Part shown: piece by piece, positions 11,201 to 25,381 of the stretch
How positions within the stretch are numbered: position 1 is the stretch's first letter
Layout of the letters: the number at the start of each line of letters is the position of its first letter
Origin: Melampsora larici-populina 98AG31
Taxonomy: Eukaryota > Basidiomycota > Pucciniomycetes > Pucciniales > Melampsoraceae
Assembly (NCBI RefSeq): GCF_000204055.1
Contig: NW_006768804.1
Coordinates: forward strand, 173,537 to 237,536
Direction of reading: 5' to 3'
Length of the DNA stretch: 64,000 bases
The notes under the pieces: generated by a model
Told to the model about the DNA's origin: nothing
What the model saw: only the letters and a program-made list of their open reading frames with translations
Database searches by the model: none
Program-made: the position numbers and the translations under genes

Positions 11201-14200
11201 CTCCTTGAAGAATGCGATAGTGACTTCTCGAAGCTTCATGAGCAAGCTGATGATCATAATATTCAGGATGGTTTGAACAGGTCGCAAAATATCAGTGAAC
11301 GAAGGAAATCGATTGGTCAACCTGGTGAGTAGGCCAGTCGCGGAGATCGAGAAAGTTTCGAGTCGTGATTGTAGTGTACGTAGATGCTCTTGCGTAGTAG
11401 CACTCAGAATCTCTTTCACGAGGTTGGGAATTCGTTCACCGGCTAGGAATTGAGTCTCAAAGGCTTTCAACTCTGAAAAGATTGCAATCAAGGTGAATGA
11501 GTCTGGTGTCCGTTGCACTGCTGGTTTAGGAAGAGTGTTCAAGGTGGCCTGAGCCGTTGAAATATCGATATTCAAGATCTGAATTCGCGTGTTGTCATGA
11601 TAGCCTGTCTGAGACTGTTCATATACAGTCAACAGTTCCCGAAGTTCTTGCATACGTGCCAGCCAGGATGAAAGATACGTGTGTTCCGCTGTGCTGACCG
11701 ACAAGGGATCTATGGGTATTTCGGGCACATAGATTTGCCAAAACTGGAGGGCGCGATCGAGAGCACTGGCAAGGAGTGGAGCTATTACAAAGTGATCAGT
11801 CCATGTCAGGATGATTAGAATAGAAAGGGAAGCTTACAATTATCAAAGTCTGAACTCGTTAATAGCAGAGGTCTAGTCACATCAATTTGTCGACATTTTG
11901 CAATAGATTTATTCATCTATGGACATTGAAACACACTCAGTGGGGAGTATCATGCAAGGTCAAGAGAGAGAGAGGTCACTCACGCGAATCAGCACACGAT
12001 CCATTATTTGAAGGAAAGATTGAGATCTATCCACGGCTAGACGAGTGGCATTAGATGAAACGAGTTGAGAGACATGCTTGAGCATTGTCGTCATCCTCTC
12101 ATGATCTTCAAGCGTTGTGGCGAATCCCACCAATCTGCCAAAATAATATGAAGAATGATTAGCGACTAAAGTTTCTGAGAGACAAGGAAAGCTTAAGCTC
12201 ACCTGGTCAATCTAGACATAGAGCGTAAAATAGCAGCACCGTCCAACTGTGCTACAAGGTTGAAAGGTTCAAAAAGAAGCTGAACCTAATTCCACACACT
12301 GTCAAACTAAGAATCTCTACGGTCATTTAGGGAAGGTGTATCCTTACTTGTGTTTTCTGAACAGGCTCTACCATTGTCAGAGACCTCAATACTTCGATGT
12401 CGATCTCCATCTGCACTTCATCTAGATATTATTGACGAAAATGAGTTAACTGCACTGTCCAGGGGATCATCTCAAAGAATCCCATACCGTTATTTTTCCC
12501 TTCATTGCTCAGATAATGTTGACTGTAGAGTAACACCCCAAGTTCACTAGAAATAGCTTTGCACCCAGCTAAGAGCTGAGAAAAACTTGCGTCCCAGCGC
12601 TGATGCTCCACGAGAGTGCAAGTCAGTCTCAGTTCACAGAGAGTTACTTCATTGGAAATCAAGTTAACTTACAGATGAAGACCCGCTAGTATGTGAAAGT
12701 ACCCCAATAGTACCAACAGTTTGTTCAATAGCACGTTCAAGATCGTATACCGCAGGTTGGCAAGAACTTTCCTCACTGATCTCATCACAAGTGATTTGCT
12801 AGAAGGAAAATCAATAGAAACACGTCAGCCATCAATCAAGATCGAGACATGATCTGAGTACATACTTTTTGCAATCGATCACCAACTTCTTTGAGATTCG
12901 TAATAAATTCAGCTCTCTTTTCAGATGAGATTTTCAAGGATCCGACTACTTCAAAATACAAAGATCGTAACTCTGAATCCATTCATTGTATCAAAAATGA
13001 TTCCCAGTCAGCCAAAGCTCTCATACTTCCAGTCAAGCAACTAAAATACGTATAACGAACCAGGTTTAGTCTTATGCAAGTGATTTATACCAATTTCTTC
13101 TAATTGATGAATTTGTTCAATTAAGTCCGCTTCAGGAGTAAAATAAGGACAAAAGCAATTCCACAGTTGTACCATTGCCTCCCATCGAGTGATATCAAAC
13201 TCCGATTTAAGAGGTGAGAGAAGATTAGAGATACTATCAAATGAGTTTGAGCACGTCTCTTTCAGTTCGATCAGTGTTCGATCAATGACCTGAAATGCAA
13301 AACCAAAGGAAGCATAATCTGGCGCAGTGCTCATCAGACCTGCAAGCTTCATGACGGCAACCTGCAGGTTATGAAGTGATCGACAGATGTCCTGATCAAA
13401 TCGAAAAGCATGGTCAATACAAATCACACATCGCGTTTTGAATGAAGACTTACCATGAGAGCCACTTCATTACATGCCTCCTTTGTTGATTCCCGAAGCA
13501 CATGAGTTGCCATCTCGATAATTGAGCTGTTGGCCGCATCCACAAATGTTGAAAGGAGGGTAGGGTCTAAAAGTGTTTTCCAGTGATTGGTCTGTTTCAA
13601 AGCCTTGGACGATGAGCCTTGAAGAACACCAGGTCGCGACATCTCCTCGGGTAATACTGAGACAGTCGGACAACAAGTGGCCAGTACTAATGTGAGGAGA
13701 AGCCTCAAGATTTCGATCATGAACGGAGTATGATTTGATTGATAGAAATGCCCTGTAAGAGCCAAATCTAATGTCTGGAATTTGTTCAAGCCGAAGTAAG
13801 TCAGTGAACCAGCGCGCTTGGAGGACCACATGTAAGAAATAACAAAAACTCACCTTTCCTACCATCATATGAGACATCCTATTCACTTTGACAAATGATT
13901 CGATAGCATTTCTCAAATCAGGCATACAGATACGTGACATGGCTCCTTTGAGTTTTTCTTGAGTTTCTTGACCTGACGAAACATGATCTAATAATCGTGT
14001 AAGAAGTGGATATTGGGTTGGTGGATGAATTAATAACTCCGCAGCCCATCGGATAGGTGATTCGGCCTCTGTAGATTTTGATGAACAAAGACTCCAATTC
14101 GAATTAAACATGAATTGAGCTCGATCAGAGCTGATGACTTGATCTGTTACGTCGAATTTGGTGTCTGATAGAAAACTAATCTCGATTCCTCGATTTCTCA

Positions 14201-17200
14201 TGGCTCGAGAAAGTTCACCATGACGAGGGTTGAAGATCATGATCATTCGGAATTTAGGATGTGGCGTTATTGTCACAATCTCACCCTGATGCATTCCACG
14301 TTCAGTCAATTGAAGTTGACAATTGCCTTCGAAAAGCGGATTAAGACGATCAAGTACAGATGCACTACATAAGTTTGAGTTCTCAATCACTAGCCAATCA
14401 CCTTGTTTCATCGCTGTCACTAATGGACCGTCAATCCATTCAAATCTACAGGTTGCTGGTCTAGTTTGTAAGTTTCGAACAGTGGATATCATCGATGATA
14501 TATCAATCTCTATTCCTGTAGGTAAACGGCTCAATATTTTCAACATCTGATCAGCCGCAGCTTCAGGGGCCATTGAAGAAACAACTTCTCTAAGCGTGCG
14601 TAAGTCCATCAAACTTGCTCCAAAGACCGATGCGATAGGAAAGGTGAGATCAAGTTGACTTTGTAAGCTTGATTGAATTGCGTTGACGATAGTATCCAAA
14701 ACGACGAGGACATTCCGATGAACATTGCTTTGTTCAAATCCACCGAACAGATCAGAAGTATCAGAACCTGAATGCATTGAAATAGTTCGGATACGAGCAC
14801 CACTTCGTCCTGCAAGATATTTCACAAGTGAAGATTTTCCTGATTGTTCTGGTCCAGTAAGGATTGGTAACCAATTGAGTTCTAAACATCTCATCAAGGA
14901 TTCTGCTGGTCTTCTGAGTGATGTAGGTAGATGAGTTGGTGAAGGTACGGATGGAGTGAGTTGTGGTGTTCCAGACTTTGGTAAGCGACTATGTCCGATG
15001 ATGAAATCAGTAGATAGTTCGACCACATCTTGTCGGTCGCTTGTGGTAGAGGCGGCGGTGAAGAACTCGGCACGGATGTTCTGACAAACCAGATGATCTG
15101 ATGGATTTCTAAAACGACCAGTATAGATCATATCCAAATGTTCGAGTGGTGAATTTGGAGATCGATCAAGCTCACTCGGCCTCGTGGTGACTTGCAACCA
15201 TCTTCCGATATCTCTCAAATTGAATTCCCAAGGTGAGCCAGAAGAGCCAAAAAGATTTGGCTTGTTGACTTCTTGTGTGATCCTATCGTTGAAATTAACC
15301 ATTTGAAGGATTTGATCACTACTAAACCCAGGTGCCATTTCACTACAAACTGTAAATAAATCATCTTTATCCAGCTCTTTCATAAAAACAACTGTGAATC
15401 GGTCGACCAAAGATCGAGGTAATCCTTTACGTGAACCACCTTGATGATGTGGGTTCTGGGCCGCAAAGACTCTAAAGTCAGGATGTCGAACAAATGTTCG
15501 ATCCAGTTCAGGAACATAAACCGTCCCTCTATGATCTAGACACGCGTTCAAACCTTCCAAGACTGTCTGAGGAGCTAAATTCATTTCATCTAACAACACC
15601 CAATCACCTCTCTGAAGTGCGTCAAGAAATGCTGCATCCTTCCATGCGAACTCTCCTGCCTTACCACCTTCCACTGGTACGTCTGATCCAAATAAGTCCA
15701 ATAAATCCGTTTGATCTGAAAGATTGATTCGCCTTAAGCGTCGACCTGTCATCTTCGCTAATGCTTCTACCATACTCGTCTTACCTACCCCAGGACTACC
15801 TTCAAGTAAAATCGATTTCGGAACTTGGAGAGCTCGTACGATACGCAAAGTGTTTTGAGCCACGGTAGGTGCCGAAAATGAGTAACGATGATTTGAAAGT
15901 TGAGGAGTCGATGTCGAGACAGCTTTCAATAGCGCAAATTGACCGATTTGTAACCCAACTTCCGTCTCAAGCACTTCCACCGGGCCTTGATCGATAGGAG
16001 GAGGGAGACCAGCAAGTTGATGAAGTTCAATGAAACAAGCTTGACGTAATTGTTGAATAACTGATGGAGCCAAATCCTGACCAAATCCAGCCGTACCCAG
16101 TCGATCAAGCACAGTCATTTGAGCAGCATGAACAAATGCGATTGGAATTGGAAGTGTAGAGCATGACTTGATGAAATCACACCATGATAATCCGTCTCTC
16201 AAACTAAGTTCACGAGAAGCCAATGGAACCGAAGCTGGTGATTGTGAAAAAAAGTTCGAGAAACCGACAATGCGCTCAGCCCATGTTAGGCATTCTGAAT
16301 CAGAAGGGAGTCGATCTGAAGTTGATTTTGAAGTTGATAATCTACTTGCAAAGATAGCAATCCGATCGGCGGGTTCAGAGACAAGAGGAACCCAAATCTC
16401 CGTAAACCGATTTCGAAGTGCAGGCGAAAGTTCACGTTTACCGAAATCGCCACCTGGATTCATCGTGGCCATAATCTCAAAAGAAGGATGAGCTTTGATC
16501 TGCATTTCCTCAATCGTCGCACCACCACATTCTGCCAAGACAATTGATCGACTAGGCTCCAATAAACTGTTAAGCCTTTCTAGTACAGAATCGTCTGCTA
16601 AAGAGATTTCATCTAATAGGACTGGATCTCCCTCTCGCATAGCTTGTACCAACGGTCCATCCTTCCATGTGAATAATGCCAGAGATTGTCTTAAAAGCTT
16701 CAAGACTGATTCAAGTTGTTGGACTGAGTCAAGTTGGTTTTCTTTCTTACGTTCTTGAATAAAACCTTCAATCCATTCAATCACTTGATGAGCTTCAAGA
16801 TCCATAAATGGAGCAGAATCGATTCCAAAATTGACTATTAATGAATTGAATTGTTCCATAACAGATCTTAATTCGCCTGCTCGATTTCTAACCGGTCTTT
16901 GACTACCTAAAAGGTCTCCAACTTCAGAATTACGATGTAAGTTAATACATCTCAAGATTTGATTTCGAGTTTCACTAAATGCTTCACAGACTGATGTTTT
17001 CCCTGATCCTGCTTCGCCAACTAAAACCACCGGTTCATGGAATTCCAATGCTCTTGATAATAACTTAAATAATCTTTTACTGGCTTTTGTTGAAACTAAT
17101 GAGCTAGGTAGTTGAACATCTTCATACAATCGAACCGCATCAATCTTCACTTTCATCACTTCTTCTAATACTTCTCTTACCACAATCTTCTCTTCCATAA

Positions 17201-20200
17201 CTCTTGATCGTTCAGCCAAAAGCATATAACCATCTTCTGCTAAAGATTGATATCCAACCGCACCACGTTCACCCCATCTAAATAAATCTCTTAAAGTCAC
17301 AAAACTATGTTTTTGTTCAAAGATTCGATCAGTTTGTCTTCTACGTTGCAATTCAGTAAAAACTTCTACAATCTTTTTAGAATAACTAGGAGCGATTTGA
17401 CATCTTTCACATAAAATGATTTCTAATTCATCTCTAGGGACTTCATCAAAATGTAATTCTAAAAATCGATTTCTAAAAGCTCTTGAAAGTACTTTTCTAC
17501 CACCATAGAGTCCTGGTGGGTTTTGAGTTGCAAAGAGCATGAAATGAGGATGAGGTCTAACGACTTCTTGAGTTTCAGGTATCAATAATTCTCGATTATC
17601 ATCTAATAATCGATTTAAGGCTTCTAATACATCGGATGGTGCTAAATTAAGTTCATCTAATACTACCCATTCACCATTTCGAAGCGCTCTAACCAATGCT
17701 CCTTCTTTAAAGCATAATTGTCCTGTTTCTGGATCAGTGGCATAACTTCCAATGTATTCCTGAATGTCGGTGTGTTCATGGTTATTGATTCGTACAAACG
17801 TATGACCAGTCCGTTCTGCTAAATACTCTACTATACTTGTTTTACCACTTGACGTAGGTCCTTGGATCAGGACGGGATAACGACCAGTACTAACAGCTCG
17901 AGCGAGATCGATCATCTTGGTCTTGACTGAATCTGTGAGTACATAAGAGTGTTTCTGATCACCTTGTTCAGCCCGAGTACCTTTCTTCAACCAAAAAGGT
18001 CCAACTTGAATGAAGTCTTCTGATGGTGAATTAGGTTTCTTTGAAGCTTGGTTCATCAAAGCTTTTGGATTCTTAGCCGTCTTAACAAAGTATTGGTGGA
18101 TCACATTGATCGCTTTAGTGGCCGATCCAGAATCGAGAGTAGTGACGAATGACATCAAAAAACCTTCTACCAGAGCTCTTCTTAAGCTGAATGAATCCGA
18201 GATATCTACTGCAAAGGTCAATGCTCTTGAAAGTGTTCGCATAGAGTAATGAGGCGGTGAATTTGTCCCGTCAGCTAGTTGACCCGTTTGTGACATTGTT
18301 CGAATCGTGGAATAACAGTCAGCCACATCGGTGACTACGCGTTTGTCAGACACGTATAAGCCGGTCAGGTATTGAGAGACGATGTTCAAGAGTGCATCTC
18401 GATCGTTGTCAGGTGGCTGAACATAGAACTCGGTGAATTTACATCGTAGGTTAGCAGGTAAATCTCGTTTACCAACATCAGTCGCAGGGTTCATACAGCT
18501 AAACAATCTAAAGTCTGGATCCCTTTTGATAGGCTCCAAATCACCTCTTTCACTTAGAACGATCGAAGAATTATTATGTTGTAATAAGGTACCCAAGGAT
18601 TCTAATGTTTCACCTGTTCCAAGATTGATTTCATCTAAAAGTACCCAATCACCTCGTTGCATAGCTTGAACAAGTGGTCCTTCTACAAACTTAAATCGTA
18701 CTTGATTTGAAGATGAACTTCTAACAAACCGATCTTCGAATTCTTCAAGTTTACCAAAAAACGTTTGCCATTCAACTTGTAGATCTTCAATGGTCGAAAC
18801 CTTTCGACGCTTGTTAGGTGATTCAATTGATTCTGGATCCATGATCGTCTTAGGAGCTTGCTTTTGCGCTCGTTCGACCATTGCACGAACCGCTTCTTTC
18901 AACATCGTGACTAAACGTGACCATTTCTTTTTGACCAATGACTTTCGCATTCCCATAATAAATTCTTGGTTCCGTGAAAGTTTGAATTGGTCACCAAAAA
19001 CTTGAGTAAATTCGTCAATCAATGAATTTGCAGTCACTGTCAAAGAAACAAACAGAATTCAGATTTTATATGCACCGCAAGATTGGTGAAGGATGAGACC
19101 TACACTTTGCATCCTCATTCAAATCAAGAGGCTTAAAACCTCCCAATAAATCACTCGCTTCACTTTGATTACTCAAGTTGAGTGATACCAAAGACTTACC
19201 AACCGACTTAGCCAAGAAACTAATAATCGAAGTCTTACCAGTACCAGTCTCACCCACCAAAAGAATCGGTTCAGAAGATTTGATACAATTGGCCAATCTT
19301 TCAAGTAACACTAATGAAGATTTAGTCAACGCGAACGGTCTTGAATATGGAATTGCTGGACCAATTGATTGAGTGATAGGTATTCTGATTCTTCCGATTT
19401 GAAGTGAAGCGTTCTTCTTATCTTTTGAAGATTTTTTGAGTGGGGGTATAAGATCTGGAGTTCTTTGGTATAAACAGTATTTAATTCGCTCTTCATTTAA
19501 AGATAAATGAGAACCTAAACAAAGTGCGATTGAGAGATCCTGAGTTTTTGATGTTTCGGATTCTGACATAAGTTTATCAGACGAAGCTAAAAAGATATCA
19601 ACTGCTTCAAGGAAGATAGATTCTTGAATGATTGGATTTGGGGATACTGATTGTAAGACTTGATTTTTGGGTATAAGCGTTTCTACTCTTCGAGCCCATC
19701 TATTCAAAGCCCGAAAACCGTTAGTTTCATAAAAAAGTGGAGAAGTAGGATCGAAAAAGAACCAAACGTACCTCATCAATTCTCTCAATGAAGTTCTCAT
19801 TCGCCGAGAATCATTTGCCGATCGCATAGTTGAGACTTCCATCCAAGCGCTCACTAAGCAATCTCGTACATCAGTCGACATGGAAGGATGAATCCCTTTT
19901 AAAATCTCCACAACATCTTGATGATTCAAATTTGGTAATTCAACTTTATTCCAATACCCTTCACCAATAAAACTCTTCGAGGTTTGATCGTCAGCAGTAG
20001 TAGTTCGAGTAGCTATTAAAGCAAATCTTTCACTGGCAGATACCCATCCGATTTGTGAACCCAAATCCATTCCTACTCCATGCTCACATCCATGACCTCC
20101 AATTCCTCCTCCAACTTCATATTGAACTCGATGACGGATAAGGTCAGCGACTTGGTTAATGACCGCCAGAATATCCTACATGTGAGCAAAAGTTGGGTGC

Positions 20201-22090
20201 TTTGAGTCAGCCAGTAGATGGGTACGCTCATTTAGAACTCAGCTGTACTCACATCAGAAGCCCGATCTATATCTCGACAAACCAGCCATTTTCCTTCTCG
20301 CATAGCACGTGTGAGAGGGCCTTCGACAAACACAAATTTCCCCGCATCTTCAGTTGAGCTTACATGACTACCAATCAAACTCTTGGCATCGAGTGTACGT
20401 GAAGCCAAGTTGAGGATAACAACATTTGCCTGATGACGCGTGAAAGTCTGGTCCGATGATGATGATGCTGATGACCAAAATAGATTAACAACCTCTTCAA
20501 TTATGGTCGTTTTTCCTGAAGAGGGTGGTCCGGACAAAAGAACTGGAAGTCTTTGCTCAATCGAACGGGCAAGTGAGCGAATAGCAGCGCGTGACGATGA
20601 GGTAGGCACAAAGAGGGGAGCGTATAGAAGGGCCTTCGGAACGCTGATCTCATTATTATCGCAGATTCGTTTGGGTTGAGACTTTGAAACTTTCGGGGCT
20701 GGTAATGAGCCAAAGCGGAGGATGATCAGACCGTCAACGTCATTGACCAAGGGACTTAGATCGCCAGGAGACATGAACAAAGGTCGTGAAGTGGTATTGG
20801 AAGCCAATAATGATGAGGGTTTCGGACTTTGGGATCGACACCAGTCTTCATGCATGGGTAAGACCCAAACATCAATGGCTCTTCTGACAGTCTGATAAGA
20901 TATGGTTGAGCTTTGAGGATTAGATGAGAGACGAAAGTCCCATTTAGAAGTTAATTGTTCATCGTATTCAATCAATTCTTCTGGTAGTCTATCTACATGA
21001 TTCAAGTTGGTATCAGATGGTTGGTTTATTAATTTAGATGGCCAAGGTGATATCATATTGGATTCGATCAAACTCGTTGATTGATCGATCTCTGGATTCC
21101 AAACATATCGATTCCTGATCTCAATTCCAAACTGAGCAAATCCAGCGTCACCCTGCCAATACCTCCAACATCGCCAAGCAAGATATCGAATTCCTTGACG
21201 CGGATGATGTTGCATCAGACATGATAATACATCGGGCAGAAGCCATCCGTTTTTGATCAATCCAGGAAAGGGAAGATGGGGTGCAAGCGCCAGAAGTCGA
21301 TGAAGGGACAAGAGTAGAGATGTGACGCATGGATCATGGAATAGGGGATGAGTTGTTGGTAGATTGTTGCGATTGTGACCAAGTGGGACCACAAGAACCG
21401 AAGCTGGTAAGATGTTGAAAGGGTCAGTAGCAAATGCTGGATGTCGTAAAATCAGAATCCCAAAGCTGAAAAAATCAAGCAAAAGTTAGCAAAAATTTAT
21501 TGGAACTGGTGACTGCTAGTAGATATACAAACTCACTGAAAAAGTGAAGGATGAATATGTAAACAAGTTACAAAAGCTGAAAATACGAGTCTTAAGAACT
21601 CTTTTCGTTTTTCACCTTCTACATCAGGTACAATCGGTCCTAAATGGGTGAAATGCGACCAAAAATCGCACGTTGCTTGATCATAAAATCCTTGAGATGA
21701 ATATCCTAATTCAAGTATCCATCGAGAGACGAGTTCAGGCAAGATAGGACCAAAGAATCTAGCGATGGGTTCAGTAAAGGGTTGAATGAGTGCCAATCGA
21801 CTTAGTAAATTGCAAAGATTCGAAGTTGTAAGTTGATTATTTGAGATATGATGTTGATCGAAGAGATGAATGTCAAGAAATGCAAGTAATAGTTGAATAT
21901 CATTTGAAGTCAAGTGATTATTGAATCTGAATTCTATGATTGTACCCAGATGTTCAGAGTTTGAAGTATTGGGTGAAGCCGCTTTAGAAAGTGGCAAGAT
22001 TCCAATATGATGTAAGAATTGATTGAGTGCATTTCTGAGATCAAAAGGTTGATGGGTATCAGTAGTTTGAGATTGATGAGTAGTGTCCAT
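5216..22090 (-). CDS. MDN1: Midasin, giant AAA+ ATPase of 60S ribosome assembly
   Basis: Dynein-like hexameric AAA+ protein (Rea1) that strips assembly factors such as Ytm1 and Rsa4 from pre-60S particles in nucleolus and nucleoplasm. Proposed exons, 5' to 3': 21537..22090, 20253..21465, 19104..20175, 13854..19036, 13454..13774, 13061..13391, 12866..12972, 12673..12798, 12488..12599, 12348..12421, 12203..12285, 11984..12134, 11838..11916, 7303..11781, 5434..7219, 5216..5327. These total 15,783 bp, or 5,260 residues, inside the family range. Six Walker A loops are visible: GPPSSGKT (about residue 497), GETGTGKT (898), GPTSSGKT (1340), GEAGSGKT (1620), GSPGVGKT (2026) and a divergent GPEQSGKS (2341). 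A long linker, a D/E-rich tract from about 4360, and a C-terminal MIDAS domain with DDSRSMA (near 5020) follow. The acceptor at 12422 is the least certain. The ATG at 22090 is the first in frame. Confidence 0.93.
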
Positions 22091-22404
22091 TCCACTTGGT
22101 ATTCGTCCTTTCTCGTTCTTTCTTTCTTTCTTTCTTTCTTTCTTTGTTTCCTTTCTTTTCTTGTGAGAATCAGATGAGATTTGGTGAGAATGGTAAAATT
22201 CGATTTGCAGTGAACTGGTCACAGGACACTGTTGTGGGTTCAAAAAATTTACATACACACATGTCACTATTTTAACATGTAATCACTGCACTCAACTGGG
22301 TCAGGGTTAGGTTTCAGAATTTCAGTTTCATTCTCTCTCAGAGATCCTTCCAACTTCTTTCATGCTTCAATCGTCCAGTTCTCTCTTCATCAATTGTTTC
22401 CAAG
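22091..22404. promoter_or_regulatory. Divergent promoter region of MDN1 and BCD1
   Basis: A 314-bp gap separates the two start codons, so both promoters must lie here or overlap the leaders. GATGAG at 22173-22178 resembles the yeast PAC core, and the A-run/T-run at 22242-22250 resembles the RRPE element; both are typical of ribosome-biogenesis promoters in ascomycete yeasts. Their use in this lineage is only a guess. Confidence 0.45.
22117..22144. repeat. (CTTT)n microsatellite in the MDN1 leader
   Basis: About seven CTTT units upstream of the MDN1 ATG. On the minus strand it is a GAAA tract that keeps the MDN1 frame open upstream, but no ATG occurs there. Confidence 0.85.
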
Positions 22405-23621
22405 ATGTCAACATCGACCTCAATAGCTTCAAGTAGTTCAACCTCAACCTCAACCATTCCAGATCGAAATCAACTTTGTAAAGAGTGTAATCAAGAAAAA
22501 TCAATCTACACTTGTCCATCTTGTTCAATAAGAACTTGTTCATTAAAATGTTCAAATCAACATAAACAAATCAAAAATTGTAATGGAAAACGAAATCGAG
22601 TGACTCATGTACCAATCAATCAATACACTTGGGGTACTTTAATGCAAGATTATAGTTATCTTGAAGAAGTCAACAGGGCTTTAGATTCGACTAGGAGAAA
22701 GTCAACTTCTACCACTGATCCTTCAAAACTTGATTCTAAACGTGATGGATTAATCAAAAATGCTGCGAGAGAAAACGTTAGATTAAGCTTAATGTCAGAA
22801 GGAATGAGTCGTCGGAAAATGAATACAACTAGCTTTAATCATAAGTAAATTTCTTGACTTTATTCCTCGTTATTTTTCATACGTTCAAGTTTTTTTTTGT
22901 TTTCAATTCACTTACTACAACGTTTTTTGGAATTTGATATGATTGGTTTGATAGGAAAAAATGTATGCAATGGACCGTCGAATTAATCTTTCGAATTAAA
23001 TCATCAAGCAAAGCAAATGAAAATTTCTCTCACCATTTATCTCATCAAATCCTTTCAACTCTTTCACTCGTCGAGCTTCTTACCCAATCTCTTGGATCTA
23101 AAAAACTCAAAATTGATCAATCTGTTCGAGAAAACTTACTAGAATCTCTCTCTAAACCAAAACTAGATGAAGAATCCTCAAAATCACCGAATCCATTCGT
23201 ACTGACACTTCTTCTTGACCCATCTACAACTTCATCAAATCCCGAATTCTCAATCAATACCACTTCATCATCGCATCCTAAACGTTGCTACCATCTTCTC
23301 GAACTTGAAACAACCCTTTCTGACGCCTTGAGTGGCTCTAGTATTGTCGAATGGCCTATGATAGAAGTATGGAATCTCTCAGAATGGTCAGACCAACTCG
23401 CTTCAGATCTAGTGCAAATTCTACCCAAAGCTGCTCCACTTCAAACTCGTCAGACTGACTCAGGTTGGGCGAATAAAAGAAGTCGGATCAGTACTGATAG
23501 TACAAGTACAGATATCAATCTTACCGACGTACATTCGGGTGATGGTAGTACAAGGAAGGCTCTTGAGTCAGTAGCAGAGAGTGGACCATTGGTTGATTAT
23601 AGTAGCGGTGAAGATGATTAA
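22405..23621 (+). CDS. BCD1: BCD1-like HIT zinc-finger protein, box C/D snoRNP assembly
   Basis: Nuclear assembly factor needed for box C/D snoRNA accumulation (yeast BCD1, human ZNHIT6). Two exons, 22405..22844 and 22955..23621, joined in phase across a 110-bp GTAAAT...TAG intron; 368 residues. The HIT zinc finger is complete: C25, C28, C37, C40, C45, C49, H53, C59. After it come the family's short DYSYLEEV block, a SEGMSRRKMN motif split by the intron, and WTVELIF, which together separate BCD1 from other HIT-finger proteins. The N-terminus is a Ser/Thr-rich stretch and the C-terminal third is low-complexity, ending in an acidic tail. It is divergent from MDN1, another ribosome-biogenesis gene. 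Confidence 0.88.
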
Positions 23622-25381
23622 GATTTGCCAAGTGATCTGTGAAATGTCAAACAAAGCGCATATGGACAAATAGCCAAATAAGTAGTAAACCCTCGGCGCC
23701 TGCTGACAATGACCAATGGAACATTCATCAGATCATTGTGGGTTTCTAGGTTTAAAATCGAAAGTTTGAAGATGTCCGCTGGCCAGCTTGAAAACTCACA
23801 TGGCCTGCATGTAGTATGGATCAAAGATTGAGTTGGAAAGCAAAGTATACCTAGCAAGCCATCACCATCAACATTGTTTTTTCAAAACACATTGACAAGT
23901 GTTATATGATTATATTACCTTGAATCATTGAAAAGAGCCAAGAGTGTAAACTGATCTGCAAGAAAATTTGCTGGAAGAGAAAGAAGTAAGAGAGTTTTCA
24001 GTGAGGTGGGTTAAGTTGATGATAGATCTTTGGCTGTATAAAGCAAACTTGTCTAACAGCAATCAAAGATTTTGTGACTTCTTCCTAGTGAAGGCATTGT
24101 AATCTTCATGTAAGCAACTTCTCTCTCAGAGGGAGCTATCTGTGTCTCCTTTGGGAGATATCAGCTCCATGGCAGACGTGCTGCTTGATTTTTGACACTG
24201 AAAGATCCAATATGTAGTCTCTAACTTTACCAAGTCCCCTTGGAGGTCTACCAAAGAAAAGAATTCTCTAGTAACCCTTGAAGGGGACTTGTTTGAGTTG
24301 GCAACAGTCTGCTACATCATCATGTTTCCTTGGAAGGTACCTTTTGACCCTTGGAGGGCAGTGCTTAGCTACAAGCCAAGCAATATTTAAATGGTAGTGT
24401 GAGGAGTGATGGGCTGCAAATTTGATTGGCCATCATCTGAGGCAATTGTGAGGATAGTGATCCCAGGCTGAATAATGAAAAGACAGAATTGTTTACCAGA
24501 GTGTGTTTCCCCCTTATTGTGATGCTCACACATGCATTCAGCTAACTGAGGCAATGTCCATTCACTTTTGGCCAACCATTCGGTATGTGATCAGCATGAT
24601 TGGCAAGGAAGAGTATGACCTCAAGTTTCTTGTGGTCAATTGAAATGAGAGGATTTCACATGATGGTATCTCAAAGACACATATCATTTGAATCAAGGCA
24701 CAAATCTTTGTATTGGGCATGCGGAAGAGTACTAGGTGAAAATCAGCCCACCTGGTCCCTTGTTTTAACTTCCCAGACAGATAGAAATCCTTGTAAGGAA
24801 CTTGTAACTGGCTGTATTCATAAAAGAATTTATGATACTTACAAGGGAGCCTAGGCCAACAGTGTGGCAAAGTTGGACAATGACTTTGAAACATGAGTCA
24901 TAGATGACAAAGCACATATCAAGAGTATTGAGTATTAGGCAAGAGGAACATGTGTTAAATTCATACAAATGAGTGGATTGAACTTCAGATGAAGTTTGAC
25001 ACAGATATGACACTGTGATTTATTTGAGTAATCAAGTTTGAGTGTGGTCTTCTAAGTTCTAAGTGGCCAAATAAGAACTGTCTCAAGTCCTTGCCACCAC
25101 ACATTCTGAATTTCTGAGTAGAGATAAAAAGTTAAATGATCTTATGATGACCTGGTTATCAATCAAAAAAGCATACCAGTTTATCATCCTCCATCACATT
25201 GTTCAGTCATTAATCAATTTTCATGGTGTTCAGACTTTTGTACATTCAGAGCAGGGGGGCTTATCCTTTAACCAAATTTCCAGACAAGAAAGTGCAATAG
25301 GATTGTCCAGAAAATGTCAATAGACTGTCTTCACTCTTATATGAGCTTTGCTTTATGAACTGACCAATTCTTCTGAGACAG
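23622..25381. other. Intergenic, possible upstream exons not resolved
   Basis: No confident gene. Upstream exons of the unknown gene starting by 25382 may lie here, but no chain of ATG, donor and acceptor could be followed. Short open frames at 24.4-25.0 kb overlap on both strands without motifs. Confidence 0.4.

Noticed and set aside
22091..22267. N-terminal extension of MDN1 through the GAAA repeat
   Set aside because: The frame is open but contains no ATG; the first ATG at 22090 gives a normal N-terminus.
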